A program made the translations under genes and the position numbers. This document shows, in pieces, positions 25,986-35,146 of a stretch of 35,569 nt of DNA; the stretch's first letter is position 1; each line of letters opens with the position of its first letter. This stretch comes from Desulfobacteraceae bacterium 4572_89 (GTDB lineage Bacteria; Desulfobacterota; Desulfobacteria; Desulfobacterales; Desulfobacteraceae). The stretch is taken from the NCBI GenBank assembly GCA_002085465.1, contig NBML01000001.1:1-35569 (forward strand), in the 5' to 3' direction. The notes beneath the pieces were generated by a model, which worked only from the letters and a program-made list of their open reading frames with translations, searched no databases and was not told where the DNA came from.

Positions 25986-27278
25986 TCAATGATATCCAAA
26001 CAGTTTGGGCAGAAACAGCACAAGACCTGGACAATAGGTCAAAAAGAAAAGAACCCCGATCTGGATGGCCAGAAAGGGCATTACCGCCCGGGACACATAA
26101 ATAATATCCCGCTTGGCCAGGGCCCCGGTGATAAAAAGGCTTACCCCCATTGGGGGTGTACAGTATCCTATGGCAAGGTTAACAGTCATGATCAGACCGA
26201 AATGCATGGGATCCACGTTAAAAGGTCCCAAAAGGGGTAGGAAAACCGGTCCAAGAATCAATGTGGCTGAAATAATATCCATGAACATGCCGATGATAAG
26301 CAGCAGGATATTCATGGCCAGTAAAAAGACAATAGGTGACTGGATGCTGGCCACCACCACTTCAGCCACACGGTTGGGTATATTCTCAAAGGTGAGGTAT
26401 CTGCCGAAACAGGTGGCAGATGCCACTATCAGCAGCAGGGTTGCAGAGGTTACAGCAGAACTTATGGTAACTGATTTAATATCTGCAAAATCCATGGATT
26501 TATAAATAAAATACTCGACAAAAAATGCATACACGCTTGCCACGACAGCAGCCTCGTTGGCTGTAAACATCCCTGAAAAGATACCGCCAAAGATGATCAC
26601 AATGAGCATTACCGCCCATATCCCCTCTTTAAGAATCTTAAACAGCTGTATGAAGTTCGGGACTGGGAGCCGCTGAATATCATCTCTTTTTCGATAGAGG
26701 ACAAAAGAATAGATACATACACATAAAATGATTAAAATCCCGGGAACAAATCCGGTTATAAACAAGCCTTCCAGGGATTCATTGCTGATCATTGAATAAA
26801 AAATCATACTGATACTGGGGGGAATAATAACACCCAGGTTGGGGGATGTTGTCATCAGTCCAAGGGTATAATCCTCATCATACCCGTTTTTAATCAGGGC
26901 CGGGATCATGAAGCCGCCAAGGGCCACCACCGTGGCAACGGTGGAGCCGGAAATAGCGCCAAACAGTCCACAGCCTATGACGCCGGCCATGCCCAGTCCT
27001 CCAGGCAGCCAGCTGACAAGGGCATTGGCCATATTCATCAGTTTCTCGACCATCTTTCCCTTGGCCATGATATTCCCGCAGAGAATAAAAAACAGGACTA
27101 CCACGAGGGAAAATTTGTCAAGACTTCGAAAAAGAGTCTGGGCCAGCAAAGCCAGGGGCATATCCTGGAAAACCACAAACCCGATGGTGGAAGTGAAAAA
27201 AAGACAAAGAAAGACCGGAACATAGGAGCTCATAAACCCCAGGAGAATACATAGAATAATCAGATCACTCATCTGCAT
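25986..27278 (-). CDS. dctM: TRAP transporter large membrane subunit DctM
   Basis: A 430-residue protein with about 12 membrane helices. Typical DctM segments are LPGGLGMAGVIGCGLFGAISGSTVATVVALG near 90-120, TTSPNLGVIIPPSISMIFY near 155 and IGYCTPPMGVSLFITGALA near 380. It forms the Na+-driven transport channel with DctQ. It is the last gene of a minus-strand series with dctP, dctQ, a CoA ligase and a beta-keto-acid cleavage enzyme, so the cargo is probably a carboxylate or amino acid handled by those enzymes. Confidence 0.94.
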   Translation of the reverse strand: MQMSDLIILCILLGFMSSYVPVFLCLFFTSTIGFVVFQDMPLALLAQTLFRSLDKFSLVVVLFFILCGNIMAKGKMVEKLMNMANALVSWLPGGLGMAGVIGCGLFGAISGSTVATVVALGGFMIPALIKNGYDEDYTLGLMTTSPNLGVIIPPSISMIFYSMISNESLEGLFITGFVPGILIILCVCIYSFVLYRKRDDIQRLPVPNFIQLFKILKEGIWAVMLIVIIFGGIFSGMFTANEAAVVASVYAFFVEYFIYKSMDFADIKSVTISSAVTSATLLLIVASATCFGRYLTFENIPNRVAEVVVASIQSPIVFLLAMNILLLIIGMFMDIISATLILGPVFLPLLGPFNVDPMHFGLIMTVNLAIGYCTPPMGVSLFITGALAKRDIIYVSRAVMPFLAIQIGVLFFLTYCPGLVLFLPKLFGYH

Positions 27279-27296
27279 GGAAAGAAGGCCCCTTTT

Positions 27297-27779
27297 TTAT
27301 CTGGTTTTAAAGTCTTGAATCATCACTTGAATCGTTCTGATACCCACCATCACACCCATGAGTGGCATGATGGCATATATAATCACAAGCGGTATCTGCA
27401 TGATAATTGTTTTTTGATTAGTAAGGTATTGCAGGTAGGTCATTTTGTACCCGTAATATACCATCATCCAGGCAAAGATGAGCATGAGAATACTGGTATA
27501 AAAGGTCAGGCCTGATTTAAGCTTTGGAAAAATCTGGACAACAGCATCAATACGGATCATGGCCCGTTGTTTAACTGCGACACTGGCTCCCACAAAGGTT
27601 GAGTAAATAATAACGATGCGGACCAGTTCCTCACTCCAGGCAAGGGTATAATTAAATCCGTACCGCAACACTACATTGGCAAACAGTGATAAAAGCGCTG
27701 CAATGACAATGATAAAAAGCGTCCACTCTTCAATCTGGGTTGTTATTGTATCCAGTTTTTTAAGTATTTTTCCAAGCAT
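27297..27779 (-). CDS. dctQ: TRAP transporter small membrane subunit DctQ
   Basis: About 160 residues and four helices, with the family pattern WTLFIIVIAALLSLFANVVLRYG and LAWSEELVRIVIIYSTFVGASVAVKQRAMIRID. The ATG at 27779 (MLGKIL) is preferred; a TTG six codons upstream at 27797 is also open. It lies 18 bp ahead of dctM. A strong hairpin separates it from dctP. Confidence 0.9.
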   Translation of the reverse strand: MLGKILKKLDTITTQIEEWTLFIIVIAALLSLFANVVLRYGFNYTLAWSEELVRIVIIYSTFVGASVAVKQRAMIRIDAVVQIFPKLKSGLTFYTSILMLIFAWMMVYYGYKMTYLQYLTNQKTIIMQIPLVIIYAIMPLMGVMVGIRTIQVMIQDFKTR

Positions 27780-27859
27780 AAACCAAGTCCCATTCAAAAT
27801 TAAATATTAAAGTGTGATCAACACCCATGCCCTGGCAGGCCCTATAAAAATGAAAGTTG

Positions 27860-27916
27860 TGAGTTTTGAGTTGTGAGAAAAAAATGCAACATTCTTTTCC
27901 CACGACTCAATACTCA
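27860..27916 (-). other. Intercistronic hairpin between dctP and dctQ
   Basis: Long imperfect inverted arms: TGAGTTTTGAGTTGTGAG with AAAA, against TTTTCCCACGACTCAATACTCA, pairing about 18 of 22 positions around a short loop. Placed just after the binding-protein gene, it could cause partial termination or protect the 3' end, giving more DctP than membrane subunits. Confidence 0.6.
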
Positions 27917-27947
27917 AGCCTCATTACTTTTTATATAACCAGTTTAT

Positions 27948-29024
27948 CTATTTCAAAAAATCTTGAACTTCTTTTAAGAAATTATCTGGCTGATATTTAT
28001 CACCGGGATATATCTTGTTAATTTCAGGCGCATATTTTTCATAGGTTCCCTGGCTCTGGTTTTTAAGGGTTGTCATATCCGCATCAGAAAGTTGAAAAAA
28101 TTCCACTCCGGCAGCTTTTGCCTTTTCAATATTGGTATTTTCTTCGGTCAAAGATTTAACCCTGGAGGCAGCACAGACATCGTGAACACTTGAGACAAAG
28201 GCATCTCTCAGATCAGCAGGAAGTTTTGCAAGCCATGCCTTATTAAAAATCCAGATAAAAAGACCCTGGGCATAATTAATCTGGGTAAAATACTTGGCAA
28301 CTTCAAATTTCTTGGTCACATTACATACGGTAAGGGTATGGTCAAGGCCTGTGATAACACCCTGTTTTAATGCAACAGGCACATCAGGCCACGGCATGGA
28401 AACAGGGTTAAATCCCCAGTTTCTATAGCTGAGCTGATTCACAGCTGCTTCTGCAATCCTGAATTTAACCTTTTTGGCATCTTCAATATTTCTGACCGGA
28501 ACGGTTGTTGCCCAGCCATAGTTTCCGTATCCCGTAATATCAAGTCCCGTGATTCCCTGATGATCCATGGCCATGAGAAAATGATTAAACAATTTTTTGT
28601 TGTTGATAAATTTTTCCAGTTTATCAAAGGAATTTACAAGAAAGGGAAGATTAACAACTCCAAACCTTGGCCCAAGGTTTGTGGATGCAACAGAGGACAC
28701 GCCCATTCCCTGAACAGCGCCCATTTGAACCATATTCAGGACTTCAACCTCTCCTCCCAGCATGGAATATGGCTTAAAATCCACATAAATTTTCCCGTTT
28801 GTTCTCTTCCAGACTTCATCGCGGATTTCAAAACCTGCCAGGGTCCCCATCAGGCCAGGGGTGGACACATTGGAAACAATGCATTTGTACTTGGCACCCT
28901 TGGGATCAAAATCAGGTTTCCATTTGTCAAGGGAGGGTTTTTTCTTTGCGAGAACAGGAGAAGTAAACATAAAGGCTCCAACCATTAAAACAAGCAGTAA
29001 TAATAAAAGTGTCCGAAGTTTCAT
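27948..29024 (-). CDS. dctP: TRAP transporter periplasmic substrate-binding protein DctP
   Basis: A 358-residue protein. The signal peptide is at 1-26, with cleavage near VLA-KK. The mature DctP fold contains FEIRDEVWKRTNGKIYVDFKP, NMVQMGAVQGMGVS, KVKFRIAEAAVNQLSYRNWGFNPVSMPWPDVPVALKQGVITGLDH. The arginine in FRIAEA matches the TRAP carboxylate-binding arginine. The start has AAAGGAA. The ligand is unknown; gene context favours an aromatic or beta-amino/keto acid. Confidence 0.92.
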   Translation of the reverse strand: MKLRTLLLLLLVLMVGAFMFTSPVLAKKKPSLDKWKPDFDPKGAKYKCIVSNVSTPGLMGTLAGFEIRDEVWKRTNGKIYVDFKPYSMLGGEVEVLNMVQMGAVQGMGVSSVASTNLGPRFGVVNLPFLVNSFDKLEKFINNKKLFNHFLMAMDHQGITGLDITGYGNYGWATTVPVRNIEDAKKVKFRIAEAAVNQLSYRNWGFNPVSMPWPDVPVALKQGVITGLDHTLTVCNVTKKFEVAKYFTQINYAQGLFIWIFNKAWLAKLPADLRDAFVSSVHDVCAASRVKSLTEENTNIEKAKAAGVEFFQLSDADMTTLKNQSQGTYEKYAPEINKIYPGDKYQPDNFLKEVQDFLK

Positions 29025-29134
29025 ACTTAAGTTCCTTTCCTTAAAAAATTATTATCATCTGCAGTGCCAGTAAAATTACCCTGACACTGGTTTCGACTTT
29101 TGAAAATTCATAAAATAAAGGCTGTTTCAATTGT

Positions 29135-30715
29135 TCAAACCAATGGTTTAAATGCCTCTTTCCTGCCCGTATACTGCTCCCGCAACTGGGGTTTCATCAG
29201 TTTTCCCGTTGGGTTGCGCGGCACCTGGTCAAAGGAAATTTTCCGGGGCACCTTGTACAGGGAAAGCTTTGATTTTGCAAATTCAATAACATCTTCTTCT
29301 GTTAATTTTCTGCCCTCTTTTACCTGAACCACGGCCAGAACAATCTCCACCAGCCGGTCATCTGGATATCCAATACATGCAACATCATCAATATCAGGAT
29401 GATCCATGAGCGCATCTTCAATTTCCACTGGAAAAATATTTTCACCGCCGCTGGTGATCATATCCTTCATGCGGTCCACTATATAAAAATACCCGTCTTT
29501 ATCTTTCTTTAATAAATCTCCCGTATAAAGCCAACCATTTTTTAGGGTTTCTTTGGTTTTTTCAGGATTTGAATAATACTCCCTCATCATACGCGGGGTT
29601 TTAAATACTAATTCTCCCACCTGATCTGGGCTCAGTTCTTTTCCCAGGGGGTCCACAATTTTTGCTTCAACACCAAAGGTGGGTTTTCCAATGGACCCAG
29701 GCTTGAGGAGGACATCTTCCGGATACAGATTAAAAGTCCCGCCGCCGCCGCCTTCGGTGATACCATAAATATTGGAAACAGAACAAGGCAATTTATCAAC
29801 CAGAAGCTTCATGATATCAAAGGGAACCGGCTGGGCCCCTATTTCCATATATTTCCAGGACGACAGATCATAGGTACTAAGATCTATGTCACCTTTTTCC
29901 ATGGCATTTAAAATTGCAATGCCAATGGGAACCACAAAAAGCATATCTGTGCATCTTTCAGCAGCAATGGCTTCAATTATCCATCTGGGATCTCTGAAAT
30001 CCCTGATAATGGTTCCGCAGGCTCCTGTGGCATAAAAGGGCGCCCATAAAAACATGGTGCCGGAATGATACAGAGGCAGGAAAATAAGATAATTGTCATC
30101 TTTTTGTACAAAATAAGTCATGCCATTGCCAATGGCTGTGCTGTTCAATGAAAAGTGAGTATGCAGAACAGGCTTTGGTTTTCCTGTGGTGCCCGAGGTA
30201 AACATCATGGCAAGGGAGTGGTCCCGGTCAACTTCAACAAGGCTGTCAGAGGTATCTGCATAATCGCAAATTGTCCTGAAATCAATATACTCATCAGGGA
30301 CATTTTCGCCAACACAGATATAGTGTTTAATGGTGGAAAGCTGATCCTGTACAGGCTGAACCACACCAAGGAATTCAGAACCAAAAATAAACACATCCGG
30401 ATTGCATACATCTGCCGCATACAGGATATCTGTGCTTTCAAATCTGAAATTCAAGGGCACGACCACAGCTCCCAGACGAATAATGGCATAATAGGTGATC
30501 ATCCATTCCAGGGAATTGTTCTGAAGATGCATGACAAAATCCCCATGTTTGACCTTTAATTCCTTTGCCAGATAATTTGCAGTCCGATTGATTTCGTCAT
30601 TGAATTCCTGCCATGTAAAGGAACGCCTGGCCCCGGTTGCCGGGATCCTTTCGATTAAGCAAACCTTATCAGGAATATGTCTTGCATGGATTGAAGCATA
30701 ACCAGAGTAGTTCAA
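29135..30715 (-). CDS. Acyl-CoA synthetase (AMP-forming)
   Basis: A 526-residue ANL-superfamily ligase. The AMP-binding P-loop is MMFTSGTTGKPKPVLHTH near 170, the A5 motif NIYGITEGGGGG near 310, WLYTGDLLKKDKDGYFYIVDRMKDMI near 395 and the catalytic lysine in NPTGKLMKPQ near 510. It activates a carboxylic acid to its CoA thioester via acyl-AMP. The start is TTG with a GGAGGAGAT site. It lies between dctP and the BKACE gene, so it may activate an imported acid or a free aromatic acid leaking from the pathway. Specificity cannot be read. Confidence 0.9.
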   Translation of the reverse strand: MNYSGYASIHARHIPDKVCLIERIPATGARRSFTWQEFNDEINRTANYLAKELKVKHGDFVMHLQNNSLEWMITYYAIIRLGAVVVPLNFRFESTDILYAADVCNPDVFIFGSEFLGVVQPVQDQLSTIKHYICVGENVPDEYIDFRTICDYADTSDSLVEVDRDHSLAMMFTSGTTGKPKPVLHTHFSLNSTAIGNGMTYFVQKDDNYLIFLPLYHSGTMFLWAPFYATGACGTIIRDFRDPRWIIEAIAAERCTDMLFVVPIGIAILNAMEKGDIDLSTYDLSSWKYMEIGAQPVPFDIMKLLVDKLPCSVSNIYGITEGGGGGTFNLYPEDVLLKPGSIGKPTFGVEAKIVDPLGKELSPDQVGELVFKTPRMMREYYSNPEKTKETLKNGWLYTGDLLKKDKDGYFYIVDRMKDMITSGGENIFPVEIEDALMDHPDIDDVACIGYPDDRLVEIVLAVVQVKEGRKLTEEDVIEFAKSKLSLYKVPRKISFDQVPRNPTGKLMKPQLREQYTGRKEAFKPLV

Positions 30716-30804
30716 CGATCTCCTCCTTATTATTTTATTATTTATACCCTATAAAACCCTTCTCCCTGTTGATTTTTTTACAGACACCAGGCTGCACTCT
30801 GGAG

Positions 30805-31740
30805 TCAAAAATTTACTTTGTCAAGCCCTTTAAGGCCAAGGATCTCTCTTGCTTCATCAGATGTGGCAGGCAAAAGGCTCATCTCCTTTGCCACGTTTTT
30901 AATCATGGTAACCTGGTCAGCACTGGCCTTGGCCATGACACCCTTGCCAGCATAAATGGAATCCTCAAGACCCACCCTGACATTCTGGGCACCCATGGCA
31001 ATTGCCGTGGTTGTTATGGGGATCTGGAACCTGCCCCCTGCTGCCACGGACCAGGTAAAATTTTCTTCTCCTAAAACTTCTTTGGCTTCATCATGGATAA
31101 GCACCAGGTGTTTCACAGAGGGTGTCATCCACCCCACCATGGGACCAAAAACAAATTGAAGGTGAACCGGTGTTTTCACAAGATTTTCTTCCATGAGCCA
31201 TTTTACATAGGAGACATGGCCCAGTTCATATATTTCAAATTCCGGTTTGGTATCTATTTCCAGAAATGTCTTGGCATAGATGATGTCATCATTAAATGTA
31301 GGGCGAAAGGTTACATTTTTACAAAGTTCCAGATACTCTTTTTCCCATTCATTTTTAAATTCTTTAAAACGTCCGGCAATCTGGAAAATACCGAAATTAA
31401 AGGGTGCAGGATCAAAGGAACACATTTCCGGTTCCAATTTTTTAATGGGTATGAGTTTTTCTTCTGTGGTCTGGTTCATTCCTCCGCCGGTTGTGGGCAG
31501 AAGAACAAGGTTGCACCGTTCCTTGATTTTGGTATGAACCTCCATGAATAGATCCGGGTCAGACACTGGCATGCCGTTCTCGGGATTCCGCACATGTATA
31601 TGGGCTATGGCTGCTCCGGCTTCCCATGCACGTACAGCATCCTCCACAATCTCATCCGGGGTTATGGGAAGATAATCACTCATGGTGGGGATATGTACGG
31701 AGCCTGTAATGGCTGCTGTAATAATGATTTTATTATCCAT
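30805..31740 (-). CDS. Beta-keto acid cleavage enzyme (BKACE, DUF849/Kce family)
   Basis: A 311-residue TIM-barrel zinc enzyme. Zinc histidines are in AHIHVRNPENG near 45-55 (the usual HVRDP is HVRNP here), and the zinc glutamate is in VRVGLEDSIYAGKG near 260. Known members, including 3-keto-5-aminohexanoate cleavage enzyme, react a beta-keto acid with acetyl-CoA to give acetoacetate and a new acyl-CoA. The start has AGGAG. Neighbouring aminotransferase and aromatic aminomutase genes suggest an aryl-beta-keto acid substrate (inference). Confidence 0.92.
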   Translation of the reverse strand: MDNKIIITAAITGSVHIPTMSDYLPITPDEIVEDAVRAWEAGAAIAHIHVRNPENGMPVSDPDLFMEVHTKIKERCNLVLLPTTGGGMNQTTEEKLIPIKKLEPEMCSFDPAPFNFGIFQIAGRFKEFKNEWEKEYLELCKNVTFRPTFNDDIIYAKTFLEIDTKPEFEIYELGHVSYVKWLMEENLVKTPVHLQFVFGPMVGWMTPSVKHLVLIHDEAKEVLGEENFTWSVAAGGRFQIPITTTAIAMGAQNVRVGLEDSIYAGKGVMAKASADQVTMIKNVAKEMSLLPATSDEAREILGLKGLDKVNF

Positions 31741-31803
31741 TATGGTATTCTCCTGTTAAAAAATTCATTCCTCATAAAAAATCCGACAGTTGTACTGGAA
31801 TTT

Positions 31804-32286
31804 TTATACCCTGTATTCTTCTTCCAGATCAAGCACAAACATCTTCTTGTCCTTGACATTATCAATGACAAAAGAGGATTTGATAATCTGTATCCCTTCT
31901 ATCTGGGTAAGTTTCATATTCATGAACTCACCATAAGCCTTAATATCCTTTGCAATAACCTTGAGCATAAAATCATTGGCACCGGCAATCTGGTAACATT
32001 CCACTATCTCATCAATCTCAAGAAACCGCTCTTTAATGCAGGCCACGGAAGACAGGCTGCTCAAACTTAATGAAATACTCACCAGGGCCATTATGGAAAA
32101 CCCTATTTTTTCAGGGTCCACCACAGCCGTAAAATGGGAAATCACCCCTGCATTTTCCAGACGTTTCACCCTCTCATGGGTTGCAGGAGCTGATATACCC
32201 ACAATTTTTGACAGCTTGGAATTTGTTGTTTTTCCGTTTTCCTGAAGCGTTTTTAAAATCATTTTATCGATTCTATCCAGAACCAT
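31804..32286 (-). CDS. Lrp/AsnC-family transcriptional regulator
   Basis: A 160-residue protein with an N-terminal helix-turn-helix (LDRIDKMILKTLQENGKTTNSKLSKIVGISAPATHERVKRLENAGVI) and a C-terminal RAM ligand domain (about 65-155). These respond to amino acids. Its place inside a putative amino-acid degradation operon makes it the likely local sensor. AT-rich inverted repeats upstream of the aminomutase are possible targets. The ATG has an AAAGGG site. Confidence 0.93.
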   Translation of the reverse strand: MVLDRIDKMILKTLQENGKTTNSKLSKIVGISAPATHERVKRLENAGVISHFTAVVDPEKIGFSIMALVSISLSLSSLSSVACIKERFLEIDEIVECYQIAGANDFMLKVIAKDIKAYGEFMNMKLTQIEGIQIIKSSFVIDNVKDKKMFVLDLEEEYRV

Positions 32287-32357
32287 TTATGCCCTTTTTA
32301 AACAGATTAAATTCAATTTTAAATATAATAAGTACTCACCATCATGGATAGCAAAAA

Positions 32358-33491
32358 TTATAAAAGTAAATGGTTATATTTTTCTTCAATCAATGGCAAC
32401 AACTCTTTTAAGGTCTGGTCTATTTTATCCACAACCCAGTCGATTTCATCCCGGGTCATCACCGTTGAAAGGATGAACAAGCCCCGGGGAATGGTAAACA
32501 CTCCTTTATTCAGCAAAGAGAGATGCAGGAGAGTATGCAGCTCCTCTTCAGATTCCAGAACCTGCTCTGCACGGTTAATGGGCTGGTTGTAAAAATGCAG
32601 ATTCAGCAGGGACCCGATCTGGTTAGACTGGATATTTAATCCATTTGCCTTGAAGCTTTTCAAAAGCCCTGCCTGGAACTGATTTCCCAACTGGTTGATG
32701 GCACTCACTGCAGCGTCGTCAAATTTGGATAGTGCTGCAAAGCCAGCCTGCATAACTGTTTCATATCCATTAAATGTACCGGAATGGTACAAGGGGGTTT
32801 TTGTATTTTCATGGCAGAAAATATTCATTATCTCTTTTTTCCCGCCAAAAATACCAATGGGAAGACCGCCCCCCACAACTTTACCAACGGTTGTAATATC
32901 CGGTACCACATTAAACAGTTTCTGGCATCCGCCTGTATCCACCCGAAAGGAAAAAATTTCATCAAATATCAATAAAACATCATGGGCCTGAGTTATTTTC
33001 CGGGCCCTTTGAAGATATCCCTCTTCAGGAAGTACGATCCCCCCTGCCCCCAGAAAGGGCTCCATAATAACGGCAGCAAGTTCGGAAGCATTCTCCTGGA
33101 CTACTTTTTCAAGGGCATCCCCATCGTTAAAGGGCACCTCTATCATATCCTGGGTCATGCCAGCGGGAATTCCAGCTGTAATCACATTTTTTTTGGTGGA
33201 GGCTGCCACGCAGTCATGGGTGCCGTGGAAGCCTCCTGTCATTTTCAAAATCTTGTCCCGCCCGGTAAATGCCCTTGCCGTTCTCATGGCAAAAAGGGTG
33301 GCTTCGGTTCCTGAGTTCAGAAACCTTACCCTGTCAAACCCCGGCACCCGTTCACAGAGTAACTTTGCGAGATTATACTGCCCATCTGTGGGGGTTGAAT
33401 ACTGGGAACCCTTTTCAATGCCTTCCTGAACCGCCTTTACCACATCCGGATCTCCATGGCCGTGGACAAGGGCACCATAGGCATTGGTCAC
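32358..33491 (-). CDS. Class-III aminotransferase (GSA-aminomutase-like), 5' end damaged
   Basis: 377 residues from GTG at 33491. PLP lysine K204 in TTVGKVVGGG, FDEIF with D177, and GTFNGYETVMQAG place it near glutamate-1-semialdehyde aminomutase and the beta-phenylalanine aminotransferases of Variovorax and Mesorhizobium. The frame stays open upstream and encodes clear family sequence (YPIHISHGKGAHVYTHEGHR, then LFDVT) back to about 33590. No ATG, GTG or TTG precedes it, and TGA at 33597-33599 blocks the frame. The start used here therefore cuts conserved sequence and lacks a ribosome site. It probably transfers the amino group of a beta-amino acid if intact. Confidence 0.75.
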   Translation of the reverse strand: MTNAYGALVHGHGDPDVVKAVQEGIEKGSQYSTPTDGQYNLAKLLCERVPGFDRVRFLNSGTEATLFAMRTARAFTGRDKILKMTGGFHGTHDCVAASTKKNVITAGIPAGMTQDMIEVPFNDGDALEKVVQENASELAAVIMEPFLGAGGIVLPEEGYLQRARKITQAHDVLLIFDEIFSFRVDTGGCQKLFNVVPDITTVGKVVGGGLPIGIFGGKKEIMNIFCHENTKTPLYHSGTFNGYETVMQAGFAALSKFDDAAVSAINQLGNQFQAGLLKSFKANGLNIQSNQIGSLLNLHFYNQPINRAEQVLESEEELHTLLHLSLLNKGVFTIPRGLFILSTVMTRDEIDWVVDKIDQTLKELLPLIEEKYNHLLL

Positions 33492-33576
33492 ATCAAAAAG
33501 CCTGTGGCCTTCATGGGTATAGACATGAGCACCCTTTCCATGGGAAATGTGAATGGGATAAGTTTTTCTAAGTTTT

Positions 33577-35017
33577 TTATTCCTTTGTATGAACGATCAA
33601 AAGTTCGCCCAGGGCATCTTCAACCCTTTTCACAAACTCTCCAGATTCGATCCTGGCCTTAAGTTCTTCCATGTGGTCAATATAGACCATGTCATAACCC
33701 ATGTAGGGAATGGTTTCCCTTACTGCATCATACATGATTTTACCGGCAGGACTCAATTTTTCAATACCACGGAGGTCTGCTGCCTGGGCAGCCGCCCATG
33801 AGACCCATGCGAACCCCGGTATCTTCCTTACAAAGGAATGGAGGCAGGCCGGTACTGTGGGCAGAATCCATAAATCTGTCAATTCTCCGGTCACTGACAA
33901 CCCCCAGGTTCACCATGGAAATACCCAGGCAATCCATTACAAAGGATATGGGCTGGCCATGGAAATGACCGTTATGGATAAAGGTATTATATTCGGTAAA
34001 GATCAAGGGATTGTCATTGCTGGAATTAAGTTCCCGCAACAGGACTTCCCGGGCATGTTGTACTGCTTCCTTGGTGGGGCCGACAAATTGAGGGGTACAC
34101 CGGATGGAATAAGCATCTTCCACAGGTATATCTGCCACTTTAATCCCTTCATGCCTTTTCAGTACTGACTGGAGTTCCAGGGAAAGTTCCTGCTCATCAA
34201 TTGCCATCTTGGAACCTTCCAGAAGTTTGGTCAGGTTCGTAGCAGTGGCATACTGTCCAGGATGATATTTTTGTTCATGGACCCTTAGATCAAAGGGGTT
34301 GGTCCTGCCCATGAGGGTCTCAATGGCAAAAGCCGCAATAATATCTGAATTTTTCAATGTATTTGTGGCTTCGTCAATAACTGTACAGGCAAGTCCAACC
34401 ATACCGGAAGTGCCGTTAATCAGGGACAAACCTTCTTTTGCATTAAGATACATGAGCTCAACCCCGGCCTTTTCCATGGCTTCTTTACCCGGCATTACCT
34501 CGTTGTTTACCCTTGCCTTCCATTCTCCAAAGGCAACGCTGGCAATACACCCAAGGGGTCCAAGATCACCACTTGTGCCCAGGGATCCTTTTCTGGGAAC
34601 CAGGGGAAAAACATGCTTATTGATCATGTCCACATAGATCCTGAGATTTTTTTCCTTAATTCCTGAATAGCCCCTACAAAGGGAATTAGCCCTTGCGATC
34701 ATAAACTTCCTAACAAGGGTATCTTCAAAGGGTTTGCCCACCTGGGTGGTAATGCTTCTGACAAGGTTTTTCTGGAAATCATTGTCCCTGTCCTTGGGCA
34801 GGAGATGATCCACAAGTCCGCCGCAACTGGTATTCACGCCATAGATGCACCTTTCTTCATTGGCCCATTCATCCACAAGTTTTCTACAGTCCCGGATTTT
34901 CGGCCAGTTTTTTTCATCTATCTCAACTTCCATGGATAGATTATTTCCTGCTTCCATCAACTCTTCAATGGTCATTGAATATCCATCAAGAATAAGTTTA
35001 TTTCCCTTTATCGGCAT
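33577..35017 (-). pseudogene. MIO-type aromatic aminomutase (PaPAM/AdmH-like), internal deletion and frameshift
   Basis: The first piece (35017-33761 frame) starts after AGGAGG and carries the catalytic tyrosine Y59 in YGVNTSCGG and the MIO triad T148-S149-G150. A Thr-Ser-Gly triad, together with LNSSNDNP and HNGHFHGQ, is typical of the Pantoea AdmH phenylalanine aminomutase/EncP group rather than HutH. At about 33780-33795 the frame changes: GVRMGLMGG is followed, in another frame, by AAAQAADLRG and a normal C-terminus ending at 33577. Compared with hutH in this window, about 60 residues are missing. As sequenced, no full enzyme can be made. Confidence 0.85.
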
Positions 35018-35146
35018 GATTACCTCCTAATTAATAGAATTAAATTCAAATGTGGTGCATGGGAAATTTAGGTTGCCCGCTCAAATAGAGATCTCAACTA
35101 GAGATATTGACCGAACATAAACCAGAATTTAAATTTTCCATTCATA

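Noticed and set aside
33577..33900. A separate small gene encoding 107 residues
   Set aside because: Only the part after 33795 resembles the MIO-enzyme C-terminus; the beginning is an out-of-frame copy of aminomutase sequence.
33761..35017. Second histidine ammonia-lyase
   Set aside because: Thr-Ser-Gly triad, YGVNTSCGG and GLMGG motifs fit the AdmH/EncP aminomutase group; hutH at 6698-8230 has the true HutH motifs.
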